A stretch of 7,574 nucleotides of DNA from an uncultured Eubacterium sp. (lineage in GTDB: Bacteria; Bacillota_A; Clostridia; Lachnospirales; Lachnospiraceae), in NCBI GenBank assembly GCA_948759685.1, contig CAQBGY010000147.1, forward strand, positions 1 through 7,574, read 5' to 3'. Of this stretch, positions 1 to 6,842 are shown one piece after another. The notes beneath the pieces were generated by a model. That model made no database searches. It saw nothing but the letters and a program-made list of their open reading frames with translations, and was not told the DNA's origin. Both the position numbers and the translations under genes were made by a program. Position 1 is the stretch's first letter; every line of letters starts with the position of its first letter.

Positions 1-30
1 GTATGCGTGCAGGGCACGCAAGGGGTGTAG
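1..30 (+). CDS. possible 3' end of an upstream gene (nine codons and a TAG stop)
   Basis: Reading from base 1, nine sense codons (ending Gln-Gly-Val) lead into a TAG stop at 28-30, two bases before the ATG of the next gene. That spacing is what one expects of a preceding gene in the same tightly packed operon, and the ribosome binding site of the next gene would lie inside it. Nine residues are far too few to name a product. The stop could also be chance, since another frame stays open somewhat longer before it hits a stop. Confidence 0.3.
   Translation, partial: VCVQGTQGV
20..25 (+). promoter_or_regulatory. ribosome binding site AAGGGG for the sheath-like gene
   Basis: AAGGGG lies seven bases upstream of the ATG at 33. 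It decides the start: an in-frame ATG at 3 would add ten residues, but the two bases upstream of it cannot show a binding site, and the start at 33 has a good one. Confidence 0.6.
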
Positions 31-32
31 AG

Positions 33-2057
33 ATGGAACAGACGAACAGGACGATTTTATTTGAAGAGCTGAATCCGGAAAAAATAAATTTATTGAGTTT
101 TATTACAAATGATACTGTAGAGAGTGTCAGTGACGATGAACTGGCGGAGATGCACGGCATCCTTGAAGTAAGTTCCTTTGAAGACGCCATGGAAAAGTTT
201 CAGCCGGTGTTGTATATTGCGATGGATGCGGAACAAAGGAAGGTATTGTGCACAAAAAGAATGGCGTCGGTTAAAGACTTCAGGGAAATAATCCCTGTAA
301 GGTTTGACAGGACAAATAAATTACTGCAATTATTTACACGTACATTGTCAAAACAAAAAGGCAAAGGCACGATGTGCTCTGCCAAAAATATAGCACATAC
401 TATGTTTTCCCTGCCGGATTCCAGGAAATTTAAGAAGAACGCAAATAAAGTAATCCGGTTCATCATCAGTGGGAAAGATGATGATGCGGAAAAGGAACTG
501 CGACGCATGCTAAGCGTTTATGATAACAGTATTTTTTTAATTCAGGTGTTCATGGCGGAAATGCAGAAGCTGTATGGAAATGACAATATAAAAAATGATG
601 ACAGGGTAATTGTATTGGAGGACAAGGAGGAAATGCAGGTTCGTGTATTTCAGTGTTCGGAGTACTTTTATCTTTGCAGCATGAAGCTGGGCGAGGAAGA
701 CAAAAGGAAAGTAAACCAGTTTATTGAAAAAAACATAACGGCTGGGACAGTATATAATCCTGAAATATGGAAGGCACTGTTTTGTGTGTTTGAAGATGAT
801 GCAGAACAGTATCTGCTGAAATTATATGAGGAGTATGCCGCGTTCTATAAAGAAATCATTACAAAATTTTGGAGTAAATGCTCAGATTTGCTGGAAACAC
901 TTCTGGGAATATACGCGTTTTTTGACCAGTATGATGCACAGGAAAAAATAATGCCTCCTAAGCTGGTGGTCGCCAACTTATTGCCCGAGTCAGTTATTGA
1001 TATTCGAAACCGCAGGAAGCTGTTTACCTATCTGACAAGCACGAACCAGAAAAGCTATCATGAAACGGTTATTTGGTATGCAGTGATTCCAAGGCTGAAA
1101 TGGGGTGACGGAAATGATTCTGGGAACATTAGGGAACGTTTTGCCGGAAACGAAAAACAGGTGGAAAAAGACAGCAATAGTGTGCAATGTGTGCATGTCC
1201 TGGCAAATATCCTTGCAGAGTATCAGATACAGTCCTTTATTTGTCCGGTAATAACGGATAAGGCAACAAACCGTTATATGGCGGCAAAAGGGATAGATGA
1301 ATGGTTTTCTTATCAGGCAGATTTTGCAGACAGGGAGCATGCGAAATATATATACCCATGTATCCCGAATTTTACACTGATTCCTGCGGAGCATACTGCA
1401 ATTGATATTGCAAAAAAGATTTCCGTTTCTGAATGGGGCAAAGCCAGTGTGAGTGAGGCAAAGACAAAAGTATGGTTAAAGACAATTGGAATTGGTGCAG
1501 CATATGTGGCGGCAGGACTGTTTGCGGCGTGCCAATGCCCGGGATACTTAAAAACGCATCATAAACGGAATGTAAATGATAAGCTGCCAGGAGTGGGATA
1601 TAAAATATTATCTGCCGGTCATGGGCAAAAGACATATGCGTCCCTGAAAATGGATATTTTACGGTATGGGGCAGAGGTGATGGAGACTTTGGAAAGGAGA
1701 AAGTCGGGTATCATATTTATGCCATATAAGGATGGTTCAACAGTATTGTCAGATTATGCCGCATCGTGGTTATATGGGCAAAAGGATACTTTTTCAGATA
1801 TACAGACACTGACATATATGGAAAGAAAAATACGATACGAGACACAGGACTTCAAAAGCGAGCTTATCAGACAGTTTTTCCAGAACCGACCAGGAAGCAT
1901 AAGACAGAGCTGGACAGACAATACGGACATGATTAATGGCGTACTGAAAAAAGGAGAACGGTTATCCTATTTTATGGATGAAAAGAATGGAAAATGTATT
2001 TTTGAGGTTTCTTTTGAAGAAGATAAGAAACAACAGGTCGTGAAACTAAACCAGTAA
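33..2057 (+). CDS. putative contractile sheath protein, possible TssB-TssC-like fusion
   Basis: This 674-residue protein has no signal peptide and is probably cytoplasmic. Residues 49-110 resemble the TssB small sheath subunit: a FEDAM stretch, then a short strand (PVLYIAM), then a VKDF motif and a helix rich in Leu, like the FDDV..P.L..DF.P pattern of TssB. Residues 115-300 are mostly helical and unassigned. Residues 345-355 (WYAVIPRLKW) recall the LPR segment of TssC. Residues 488-505 (GAAYVAAGLFAACQCPGY) recall the 'AG..A..D...G....P' segment of phage sheaths. Residues 557-674 recall the conserved sheath end: a strand, a tyrosine/arginine-rich helix (YMERKIRYETQDFK), an FFQNRPGSIRQSW segment, then a closing strand pair. 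TssB and TssC are normally two proteins of about 170 and 490 residues, whose sum is close to this length. The position next to baseplate and VgrG genes supports the call. It is inference from patterns; a different structural protein is possible. Confidence 0.5.
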   Translation: MEQTNRTILFEELNPEKINLLSFITNDTVESVSDDELAEMHGILEVSSFEDAMEKFQPVLYIAMDAEQRKVLCTKRMASVKDFREIIPVRFDRTNKLLQLFTRTLSKQKGKGTMCSAKNIAHTMFSLPDSRKFKKNANKVIRFIISGKDDDAEKELRRMLSVYDNSIFLIQVFMAEMQKLYGNDNIKNDDRVIVLEDKEEMQVRVFQCSEYFYLCSMKLGEEDKRKVNQFIEKNITAGTVYNPEIWKALFCVFEDDAEQYLLKLYEEYAAFYKEIITKFWSKCSDLLETLLGIYAFFDQYDAQEKIMPPKLVVANLLPESVIDIRNRRKLFTYLTSTNQKSYHETVIWYAVIPRLKWGDGNDSGNIRERFAGNEKQVEKDSNSVQCVHVLANILAEYQIQSFICPVITDKATNRYMAAKGIDEWFSYQADFADREHAKYIYPCIPNFTLIPAEHTAIDIAKKISVSEWGKASVSEAKTKVWLKTIGIGAAYVAAGLFAACQCPGYLKTHHKRNVNDKLPGVGYKILSAGHGQKTYASLKMDILRYGAEVMETLERRKSGIIFMPYKDGSTVLSDYAASWLYGQKDTFSDIQTLTYMERKIRYETQDFKSELIRQFFQNRPGSIRQSWTDNTDMINGVLKKGERLSYFMDEKNGKCIFEVSFEEDKKQQVVKLNQ

Positions 2058-2072
2058 ATACTGAGTGTATAC

Positions 2073-2077
2073 GGAGG
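2073..2077 (+). promoter_or_regulatory. ribosome binding site GGAGG for the TssK-like gene
   Basis: GGAGG sits six bases before the ATG at 2084. A TTG two codons earlier, at 2078, directly abuts this motif, so it cannot be its start. ATG at 2084 is therefore chosen. The 26-base gap from 2058 to 2083 shows no terminator hairpin. Confidence 0.75.
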
Positions 2078-2083
2078 TTGACA

Positions 2084-2863
2084 ATGAACATACAGAGACT
2101 GCCGGTTTTTAAAAGCGGAAATATTTTAAAACAGGAAATGATGGAATCGTTGAAACAGTATATGGTCGACTATACCATATTGAGATATAGCGGATATTCT
2201 GATGGCATCCTCAGGGGCTGCAATTTGACAGTGACAGATAACAGGGTTACTTTACATAGTGGCATATTCATACTCGGAGGAATGCCATTTTATATAAAAG
2301 ATACTTTCTCGATACTGTCAAAACCCACAAATACAGTCAAGGCGATAATAATGAGGGCAGGCGAAGTGGAGTATGAAAGATGCTATGAAACGAAGGGCGT
2401 AGAACTTTTGATGGCTGATCTGGAAGACATAAGTCATACGGATGTTGAAATATGCAGGTTTCGTCTACAGCAGGGTGCAAAGCTAAGGTACCAGTACAGG
2501 GATCTGGAAGACATGAGTACGGAGTTTGACACCATTTGTCTTGTACACTCACAATGGGCAGCTTTTGGCGGAAACAGCTTATCTTATTATGTTTTACACC
2601 AGTTTGCTGCGGATATGCTCAAGACAAATGGAGCAACACAGGAGGACAGGCAGTTTATAGGGCAGATATTTGCAGCCAATGGGGAATCGCTTGCTCCGGA
2701 ATGTATCAACAGCTATACGGCAGGCAGATTGAACAGACCTTATGAGGAAAGAAAAGTTGATGAGATGTACGCGGATTTACTACAGGTTCTAAAGATGGCG
2801 AAAACCGGAAAAAAGGGAATGGCGGCACGTGACATGAAGGAACGAAGGATTATCGTGGATTGA
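2084..2863 (+). CDS. putative baseplate protein with TssK/phage-baseplate-like N-terminus
   Basis: The protein has 259 residues, no signal peptide and no membrane segment. Residues 41-71 carry a pattern of the type 'DGIL.G..L....N.VT...GI...GG.PFYI', beta-strands with glycine turns. This is common near the N-termini of phage baseplate and tail-fibre attachment proteins, and TssK is known to share the fold of phage receptor-binding proteins. Residues 86-130 continue as strands. Residues 155-180 (QWAAFGG, then LSYYVLHQFAADML) and 224-240 look helical. TssK is usually about 440 residues, so this protein is much shorter and would lack the C-terminal head that contacts the membrane complex. The last 20 residues are basic (KTGKKG, ARDMKERR). 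It lies between the sheath-like gene and another candidate baseplate gene, with only ten bases to the latter. Assignment as TssK-like is tentative; a generic baseplate or tail-collar protein is the main alternative. Confidence 0.45.
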   Translation: MNIQRLPVFKSGNILKQEMMESLKQYMVDYTILRYSGYSDGILRGCNLTVTDNRVTLHSGIFILGGMPFYIKDTFSILSKPTNTVKAIIMRAGEVEYERCYETKGVELLMADLEDISHTDVEICRFRLQQGAKLRYQYRDLEDMSTEFDTICLVHSQWAAFGGNSLSYYVLHQFAADMLKTNGATQEDRQFIGQIFAANGESLAPECINSYTAGRLNRPYEERKVDEMYADLLQVLKMAKTGKKGMAARDMKERRIIVD

Positions 2864-2867
2864 GGTG
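2862..2867 (+). promoter_or_regulatory. ribosome binding site GAGGTG that overlaps the upstream stop
   Basis: GAGGTG begins inside the TGA stop of the preceding gene and lies six bases before the ATG at 2874. A GTG at 2865, in frame and three codons earlier, falls within this motif and has no binding site of its own, so ATG at 2874 is preferred. The overlap of stop and binding site suggests translational coupling. Confidence 0.6.
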
Positions 2868-2873
2868 GGGAAG

Positions 2874-4142
2874 ATGACGACTGGACTGTTTGAAAAAGGG
2901 TTTGACATGGAAAGCTTTATTGAAAAGCGGCTGCTGGAAATAGACAATCTTGATGACAGGAAGTTTGCAAGGCTGCTGATGGAAGATGTTTTCCGGCAGA
3001 TATACCGATATACGCAGGAGGAGTACAATGGACTGCAGAGCAGGATTGAACACCAGATGCAGACAAAAAATGAATATACCATTGTGACAGGAATGATAGG
3101 CAGGGAGCAGTATGATGCCACAAATGATGAGTTGTTTCCAATGATTCCGGATGACCTGGAAGAAAGGCATCTGGATATAAGCGATTTATTCCTTTGCATG
3201 CGTGAGGGGAAACACTATCCTGTTTATTCCGTGTTTATTGAGGCAGGGGAAAGCGTCGTGAAAAGACTGGCATGCAAAGAGGAACGCTTCCCATGCAGAA
3301 TCAGGAGCATGGATGGGGAATACAATGGAACGGTATCCGTTTGCAGACAGACACGGTATGACGAAAGACTGAAGGAACTCTATGATATGATGCAGAGGAA
3401 TGCGGTTCCGTGGAAAACTGTGTGCGCTCCATATTTGCATAAAATATTTGATGTGCATATTGAGTCTGCCGATATTCCGGAGGACGAGCAGATTGTTGAT
3501 ATCAGCATCGACTTTAAGGAATACACGCCATATGTGCGATACCATATGGTTCCCATCTGGAATGTCACAACAGAATTTATGACAGCGGATGTGCAGCCAA
3601 GGGCATGTGCAGACAAGGTTCATTATGTGCATACGATATATGGCAAACGGCTGAGGGATAACAGCAGATATCTGGTGGCAGATTCTGGGGAGACAATACT
3701 GGAAGTTTCGCATCTGAAAGATTTCTACATCACAACACAATGCAGGGATGCCAAAAGGTGGAAGCTTTGTAGGATAGTAAACGTAGGACAAAGGAAATAT
3801 GATTACCCGCTTATGTCAAATGAAAGGAATGCGGACAATGGAAGACCCATAAAAACCCATATGGGAATCATAAAATTTTTGAACATGCTGGGATACAGGG
3901 AGTATGTGGAAATCAAAAAAATATCGTTTCCGGGCACATTTGACGGAAACGGGGCAACATATCCAACGGAGGATTACATTGATAATGAGATAAGCTTACC
4001 ACAGTCCAATGAAGTGATGCTGCTGGAATTTGAATGTAAGAATGCAGATTGTTTTTTAAATAGCGACATAATGAGCTACCTGACTGCTTCATTGCAAAGG
4101 GAGTTCCGAGAGTATAGATGTGTGGGAATTTTTAACGGATGA
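2874..4142 (+). CDS. unrecognised baseplate candidate, possibly TssF-like
   Basis: The protein has 422 residues and no signal peptide or transmembrane helix. Residues 15-62 form a charged, probably helical N-terminus (LDDRKFARLLMEDVFRQIYR), loosely like the helical start of TssF where the protein docks in the baseplate. The middle (about 105-300) looks strand-rich with scattered cysteines. The last 50 residues read as a strand (EVMLLEFEC), then a helix (SDIMSYLTASLQREFREY), then a short Val-Gly-Ile strand. This recalls the TssF C-terminus, where a strand precedes an L..FL..Y helix. TssF is usually near 600 residues, so this would be a compact version. Gene order supports a baseplate role: it sits between a TssK-like gene and the gene before VgrG. 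I did not recognise a firm family motif, so the function stays open. Confidence 0.35.
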   Translation: MTTGLFEKGFDMESFIEKRLLEIDNLDDRKFARLLMEDVFRQIYRYTQEEYNGLQSRIEHQMQTKNEYTIVTGMIGREQYDATNDELFPMIPDDLEERHLDISDLFLCMREGKHYPVYSVFIEAGESVVKRLACKEERFPCRIRSMDGEYNGTVSVCRQTRYDERLKELYDMMQRNAVPWKTVCAPYLHKIFDVHIESADIPEDEQIVDISIDFKEYTPYVRYHMVPIWNVTTEFMTADVQPRACADKVHYVHTIYGKRLRDNSRYLVADSGETILEVSHLKDFYITTQCRDAKRWKLCRIVNVGQRKYDYPLMSNERNADNGRPIKTHMGIIKFLNMLGYREYVEIKKISFPGTFDGNGATYPTEDYIDNEISLPQSNEVMLLEFECKNADCFLNSDIMSYLTASLQREFREYRCVGIFNG

Positions 4143-4144
4143 AT

Positions 4145-4151
4145 GAGGGGG
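4145..4151 (+). promoter_or_regulatory. ribosome binding site GAGGGGG that sets an internal start
   Basis: GAGGGGG lies five bases before the ATG at 4157. An in-frame ATG at 4139 overlaps the stop of the previous gene as ATGA but has no convincing binding site upstream. The start at 4157 is therefore preferred, though the six-codon longer form coupled through ATGA cannot be excluded. Confidence 0.55.
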
Positions 4152-4156
4152 AATGT

Positions 4157-4819
4157 ATGGAATACATATGGGAATATTTTTGCGGTATAAATAATGTGGA
4201 TGTACATATACAGCAGGCTGAAATCATAAGCCCCTATTATGAAATGCCTCCCGAACAGGAGAATCTTCCGGATGAAGTTGCATATAACCCGATGTACCGT
4301 TATGCCAGTATATTTTTTCCGCTGCTTTTGGAAATGGAAGAAAGTAAGGAAATGGAAAGCTGGTATCTGGATATTTTTTCACACTATCTGGTGCAGGTCG
4401 ATTTAAAGTCCGGATTGTCATATGGGGAATGCAGGAGAAATGACTTTATCGACAAGGCACTGTCTGGGGAATATGGGCGTGATGTGGCAGAGACGTTTGG
4501 GCATATCGTCAGCGGGAAACAGTACATTCTCGCACATTATTTTGTGACAGCGGAAGAAACAGAAGCCTCAATGATGCTGTTTTCCAGGGCGTTAATGGAA
4601 CTGATGGGGACAGGCGTACTATATCAGGATAAAGATGACATGGATTATTATATCTATTATGCAGGAAGAGAAGAGAATCAAAGGGACAAAAGGTTAATAG
4701 GACTTACGGTTGAGATGCTTCTGCCACTAGGAAAAAAAATTAGAATTTTATGGAATAACCATTTTGGTATTTGTAATGAGGATGTAACAATGCAAGATGG
4801 GAACATAGAGATTATATAA
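4157..4819 (+). CDS. unrecognised protein in the tssG position of the operon
   Basis: The protein has 220 residues, is acidic, and has no signal peptide. I do not recognise its family. Residues 44-60 (NPMYRYASIFFPLLLE) form a hydrophobic, aromatic helix that could be an interaction surface. Residues 62-80 include WYLDIFSHYLVQVD. Residues 108-150 appear helical (DVAETFGHIVSGKQYILAHYF and the following MMLFSRALMELMG). Residues 160-220 look strand-rich (DYYIYYAG, VEMLLPLG, RILWNNHFGI), ending with a short hydrophobic strand. In type VI clusters TssG follows TssF and comes shortly before VgrG, and this gene has the same place, but TssG is usually about 330 residues and no diagnostic motif is visible. 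The gene ends ten bases before the VgrG start, and its TAA overlaps the next ribosome binding site. The final 100 bases or so are visibly more AT-rich than the rest, including a run of eight A at 4732-4739. Confidence 0.4.
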   Translation: MEYIWEYFCGINNVDVHIQQAEIISPYYEMPPEQENLPDEVAYNPMYRYASIFFPLLLEMEESKEMESWYLDIFSHYLVQVDLKSGLSYGECRRNDFIDKALSGEYGRDVAETFGHIVSGKQYILAHYFVTAEETEASMMLFSRALMELMGTGVLYQDKDDMDYYIYYAGREENQRDKRLIGLTVEMLLPLGKKIRILWNNHFGICNEDVTMQDGNIEII

Positions 4820-4829
4820 GGAGAATGAA

Positions 4830-6200
4830 ATGGGTGTAGTAACTTATGAACATATCAGCATATCAGGCATAGAGTATGAGCGAATTATAGATTTAAGCGT
4901 AGAGCATAATATTAATACACATTCATATGCTGAGATATTGTGCGAGGTAACCCAGCAACAGGGGCTAAAAGCACTTTTTGCGCTGAAGACAGATGATTAT
5001 GTTATGGTTTCATATAGTTCTGATGCGAGCTCGGGAGTTTTATTTTATGGAGTCTGTCAAAATAAGGAACTTAAATGTACAGGTGAGTATTATAGATTAA
5101 ATATAATACTTGGTTCTACAAGTATCCTTTTGGACAAAAAGAAAGAAAATAAAACATTTCAAAACTCTCAGCAATATATTTCGGATATTATGAGTGCAGT
5201 TGTGAAGGGCAAGGCAGTCATAAATTTTAACATGACTGATAAACCTGTAGGAGGATTGTTTGTCCAGCATGAAGAGACTGCATGGGAGTGCGTTAAAAGG
5301 CTGGCATCGCATTGTAACGCGAAAGTTATTGCAAATATTACTACACGAATTCCAGTTATTGATATAGGTAAAAACCAGGAGGAGGATGAAAAGCCATTTG
5401 AATTGTTTCTGCCGAAGAATACACCACAAATGAAATTTGATGAATCATTGATAAGACCATTTGAAGTAAGTCCGTGGGAAGTAGAAGCGTTTAATAGCTG
5501 GTATGGTACAATAGAAATGAAAGAAGGCGTTCTTACAACTACGAGGTATCAACTTAAGGATTCAGACTACATGCAGGAAAAAACGTATAACAGTCAGATT
5601 TCAGGGTTGATTCTTACGGGGCTTGTTGAAGAAGTTGATAGAAACATGGTTAAAGTTTTTTTTGACCAGATTGATGAAAGTTATGATGCTGAAACAAACA
5701 AGTGGTTTGAGTATACGACTGCATATGCAAGTAATGGCGGGGAATATGGGAGTGGCGTCTATTTCATGCCGGAAGTTGGGGACAGGGTAAGAGTTTTTTT
5801 TCCGAATGAGAAGGAAGATAATGGTATTGCATTTGCCTCTGAAATTGCATCACCATTGGCAAATGAGCGTTTAATGAATTGGAAATCACCGGGGGGACAG
5901 GAAATTCTTTTTACGGAATATGGAATACAAATAACAGGAAAAAAAGATTCCATTTTTATTCAGTTAATAGAGGATGAAAATAATGATGCTGGTGTTTATG
6001 TTGTATGTGACAAGAACATTAATATCATTAGTGAGTCTGATGACAGTGCCAGTGATAATGCGATAGTATTGAAGGCTGAAAGAGATGTTACCATATACGC
6101 AGATAAGCAAATAAAATTGGAGACAAATAGTGATGCTTTAGAAATTGACAGTAGTAAAATATGTTTTACTACAGAAAAGCTTTACCTAATGGACGATTAA
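4830..6200 (+). CDS. vgrG: VgrG-type spike protein (gp27-like plus gp5 OB-fold plus beta-helix)
   Basis: The protein has 456 residues and forms the trimeric spike at the tip of a contractile injection machine. Residues 1-235 resemble the gp27/gpD hub: early ISGIEY and LFYGVC strands, then HEETAWECVKRLASHCNAKV at 147-166, the usual 'E..W...KRLA...G..' segment of VgrG and phage late-control proteins. Residues 258-345 form the gp5-type OB-fold, with the strand LTGLVEEVDRNMVKVFF, then GVYFMPEVGDRVRVFFPN (309-326) and GIAFASEI. Residues 350-456 (after KSPGGQEILF) are short alternating hydrophobic strands such as DKNINII, AIVLKAERDVTIYADKQIKL and KICFTTEKLYL, as in a beta-helix needle. There is no C-terminal effector domain and no PAAR tip, so cargo or a tip must come from other genes. 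The start is supported by AAGGAG at 4818-4823, six bases away, and by alignment with the second VgrG start. It is much more AT-rich than the genes to its left. Confidence 0.9.
   Translation: MGVVTYEHISISGIEYERIIDLSVEHNINTHSYAEILCEVTQQQGLKALFALKTDDYVMVSYSSDASSGVLFYGVCQNKELKCTGEYYRLNIILGSTSILLDKKKENKTFQNSQQYISDIMSAVVKGKAVINFNMTDKPVGGLFVQHEETAWECVKRLASHCNAKVIANITTRIPVIDIGKNQEEDEKPFELFLPKNTPQMKFDESLIRPFEVSPWEVEAFNSWYGTIEMKEGVLTTTRYQLKDSDYMQEKTYNSQISGLILTGLVEEVDRNMVKVFFDQIDESYDAETNKWFEYTTAYASNGGEYGSGVYFMPEVGDRVRVFFPNEKEDNGIAFASEIASPLANERLMNWKSPGGQEILFTEYGIQITGKKDSIFIQLIEDENNDAGVYVVCDKNINIISESDDSASDNAIVLKAERDVTIYADKQIKLETNSDALEIDSSKICFTTEKLYLMDD
5655..5801 (+). other. two runs of eight T inside the OB-fold coding region
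   Basis: Eight-T tracts lie at 5656-5663 and 5794-5801. Each comes from a Val-Phe-Phe encoded as GTT TTT TTT (KVFFDQ and RVFFPN). They are the longest T homopolymers I see in the window. One-base slippage in either would truncate the spike within its OB-fold. The tracts follow naturally from AT-rich codon choice, so functional slippage is only a possibility. Confidence 0.35.
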
Positions 6201-6204
6201 GAAC

Positions 6205-6210
6205 AGGAGG
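6205..6210 (+). promoter_or_regulatory. strong ribosome binding site AGGAGG
   Basis: A perfect AGGAGG lies nine bases before the ATG at 6220, in a 19-base gap after the VgrG stop. It is among the strongest binding sites in the window and supports substantial translation of the chaperone-like gene. Confidence 0.75.
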
Positions 6211-6219
6211 CTAATCATT

Positions 6220-6837
6220 ATGTATGCTGATGAAGAAATACTTAAACAAAAGAGATTGATAAGAGAAATGGCAGAAAATTTTGACCAAGCAAGTATAGAG
6301 GACGAGATAAAGGTTTCGATATTAGAAGGAAAAGTGCCTATATTTGGGGAGGAGTTTGCATTTTCTAAGGTGCAGATGGAAGGAGCGAATATATGTATTA
6401 TATTACCTGAAATATTTATCAAACTGGATGATGAAACTAGAAGGATGATGTTTCCGATGGGAAATGCACCAGAAGTGGTTCTGTCATCCGACAGGGATTT
6501 ATTTAATGTTGCATTCAAGAAGACTTCCCATGTCGTTCCGCAGGAACACATTATGGAATTTACAAATATCTCATGCCAGCTTTTGGAGAGAATGGGACCA
6601 CAGAGCAAGATAATAAAAAAGTATACATATAAATTGCAGGAACTTGAAATAGGCATTATGGAGTTTTTGACGATGGCAATGGATGGAAAGATATACAATG
6701 TAAATTGTCTGATACCGTTTCATGAGGGAGTGACAATCGTAAGTTTCACATTCTTGTCTAAGGTAAAACAAAGAATGTATCCCATTATAAATGAAATAAT
6801 TCATAATATGGAAATAATAGGTGTAGAGGAGAAATGA
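6220..6837 (+). CDS. PsbP/Mog1/DcrB-like protein, candidate EagR-type effector chaperone
   Basis: The protein has 205 residues, no signal peptide and no transmembrane helix, so it is probably cytoplasmic. Residues 1-45 form a charged, probably helical N-terminal extension. From about residue 46 there is the order expected of the PsbP/Mog1/DcrB (DUF1795) fold: strand FAFSKV, strand ICIILPEIFIKLD, a loop with MMFPMGNAPEVVL (76-88; the 'FP....P.V' turn), strand FNVAFK, a helix (PQEHIMEFTNISCQLL), then strands GIMEFLTMAMDGKIYN, VNCLIPFHEG, VTIVSFTFL and a final helix. EagR proteins with this fold chaperone the N-terminal transmembrane regions of type VI Rhs-type effectors while they load onto VgrG, and are usually encoded beside vgrG. 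Here the gene lies between two vgrG genes, which supports a loading role. At about 145 residues EagR is shorter, so the N-terminal extension is unusual. An unrelated DcrB-like protein is the main alternative. Confidence 0.5.
   Translation: MYADEEILKQKRLIREMAENFDQASIEDEIKVSILEGKVPIFGEEFAFSKVQMEGANICIILPEIFIKLDDETRRMMFPMGNAPEVVLSSDRDLFNVAFKKTSHVVPQEHIMEFTNISCQLLERMGPQSKIIKKYTYKLQELEIGIMEFLTMAMDGKIYNVNCLIPFHEGVTIVSFTFLSKVKQRMYPIINEIIHNMEIIGVEEK
6827..6831 (+). promoter_or_regulatory. ribosome binding site AGGAG for the second VgrG gene, start ambiguous
   Basis: AGGAG sits inside the last codons of the preceding gene. It is only two bases from an ATG at 6834, which overlaps the upstream stop as ATGA, and eleven bases from an ATG at 6843. 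Eleven is workable and two is too close. The start at 6843 is also the one that aligns end to end with the other VgrG, where both have twelve residues before GIEY. Confidence 0.5.
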
Positions 6838-6842
6838 GCAAA

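Noticed and set aside
990..1394. 134-codon open frame on the minus strand
   Set aside because: It is antisense inside the sheath-like gene, has no binding site that stands out, and its product is Cys/Ile-rich and domainless.
1485..1545. Possible transmembrane helix in the sheath-like protein (GIGAAYVAAGLFAACQCP region)
   Set aside because: It is the only hydrophobic stretch, with Cys and Pro at its end, and fits better with a buried sheath-core segment like the 'AG..A' motif of phage sheaths.
2058..2083. Promoter or terminator in the largest gap between genes
   Set aside because: The 26 bases hold no hairpin with a T tract and no paired -35/-10 boxes. The gap is occupied by the ribosome binding site of the next gene.
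3186..3791. 201-codon open frame on the minus strand
   Set aside because: It lies wholly opposite the 422-residue plus-strand gene, whose frame has a good binding site and operon spacing. The antisense translation is rich in Cys, His and Ile without recognisable domains, as expected of a shadow frame.
6186..6698. 170-codon open frame on the minus strand
   Set aside because: It is antisense to the chaperone-like gene, which has a perfect AGGAGG. The Ser/Ile-rich hydrophobic product looks membrane-like only because it is the complement of an AT-rich gene.
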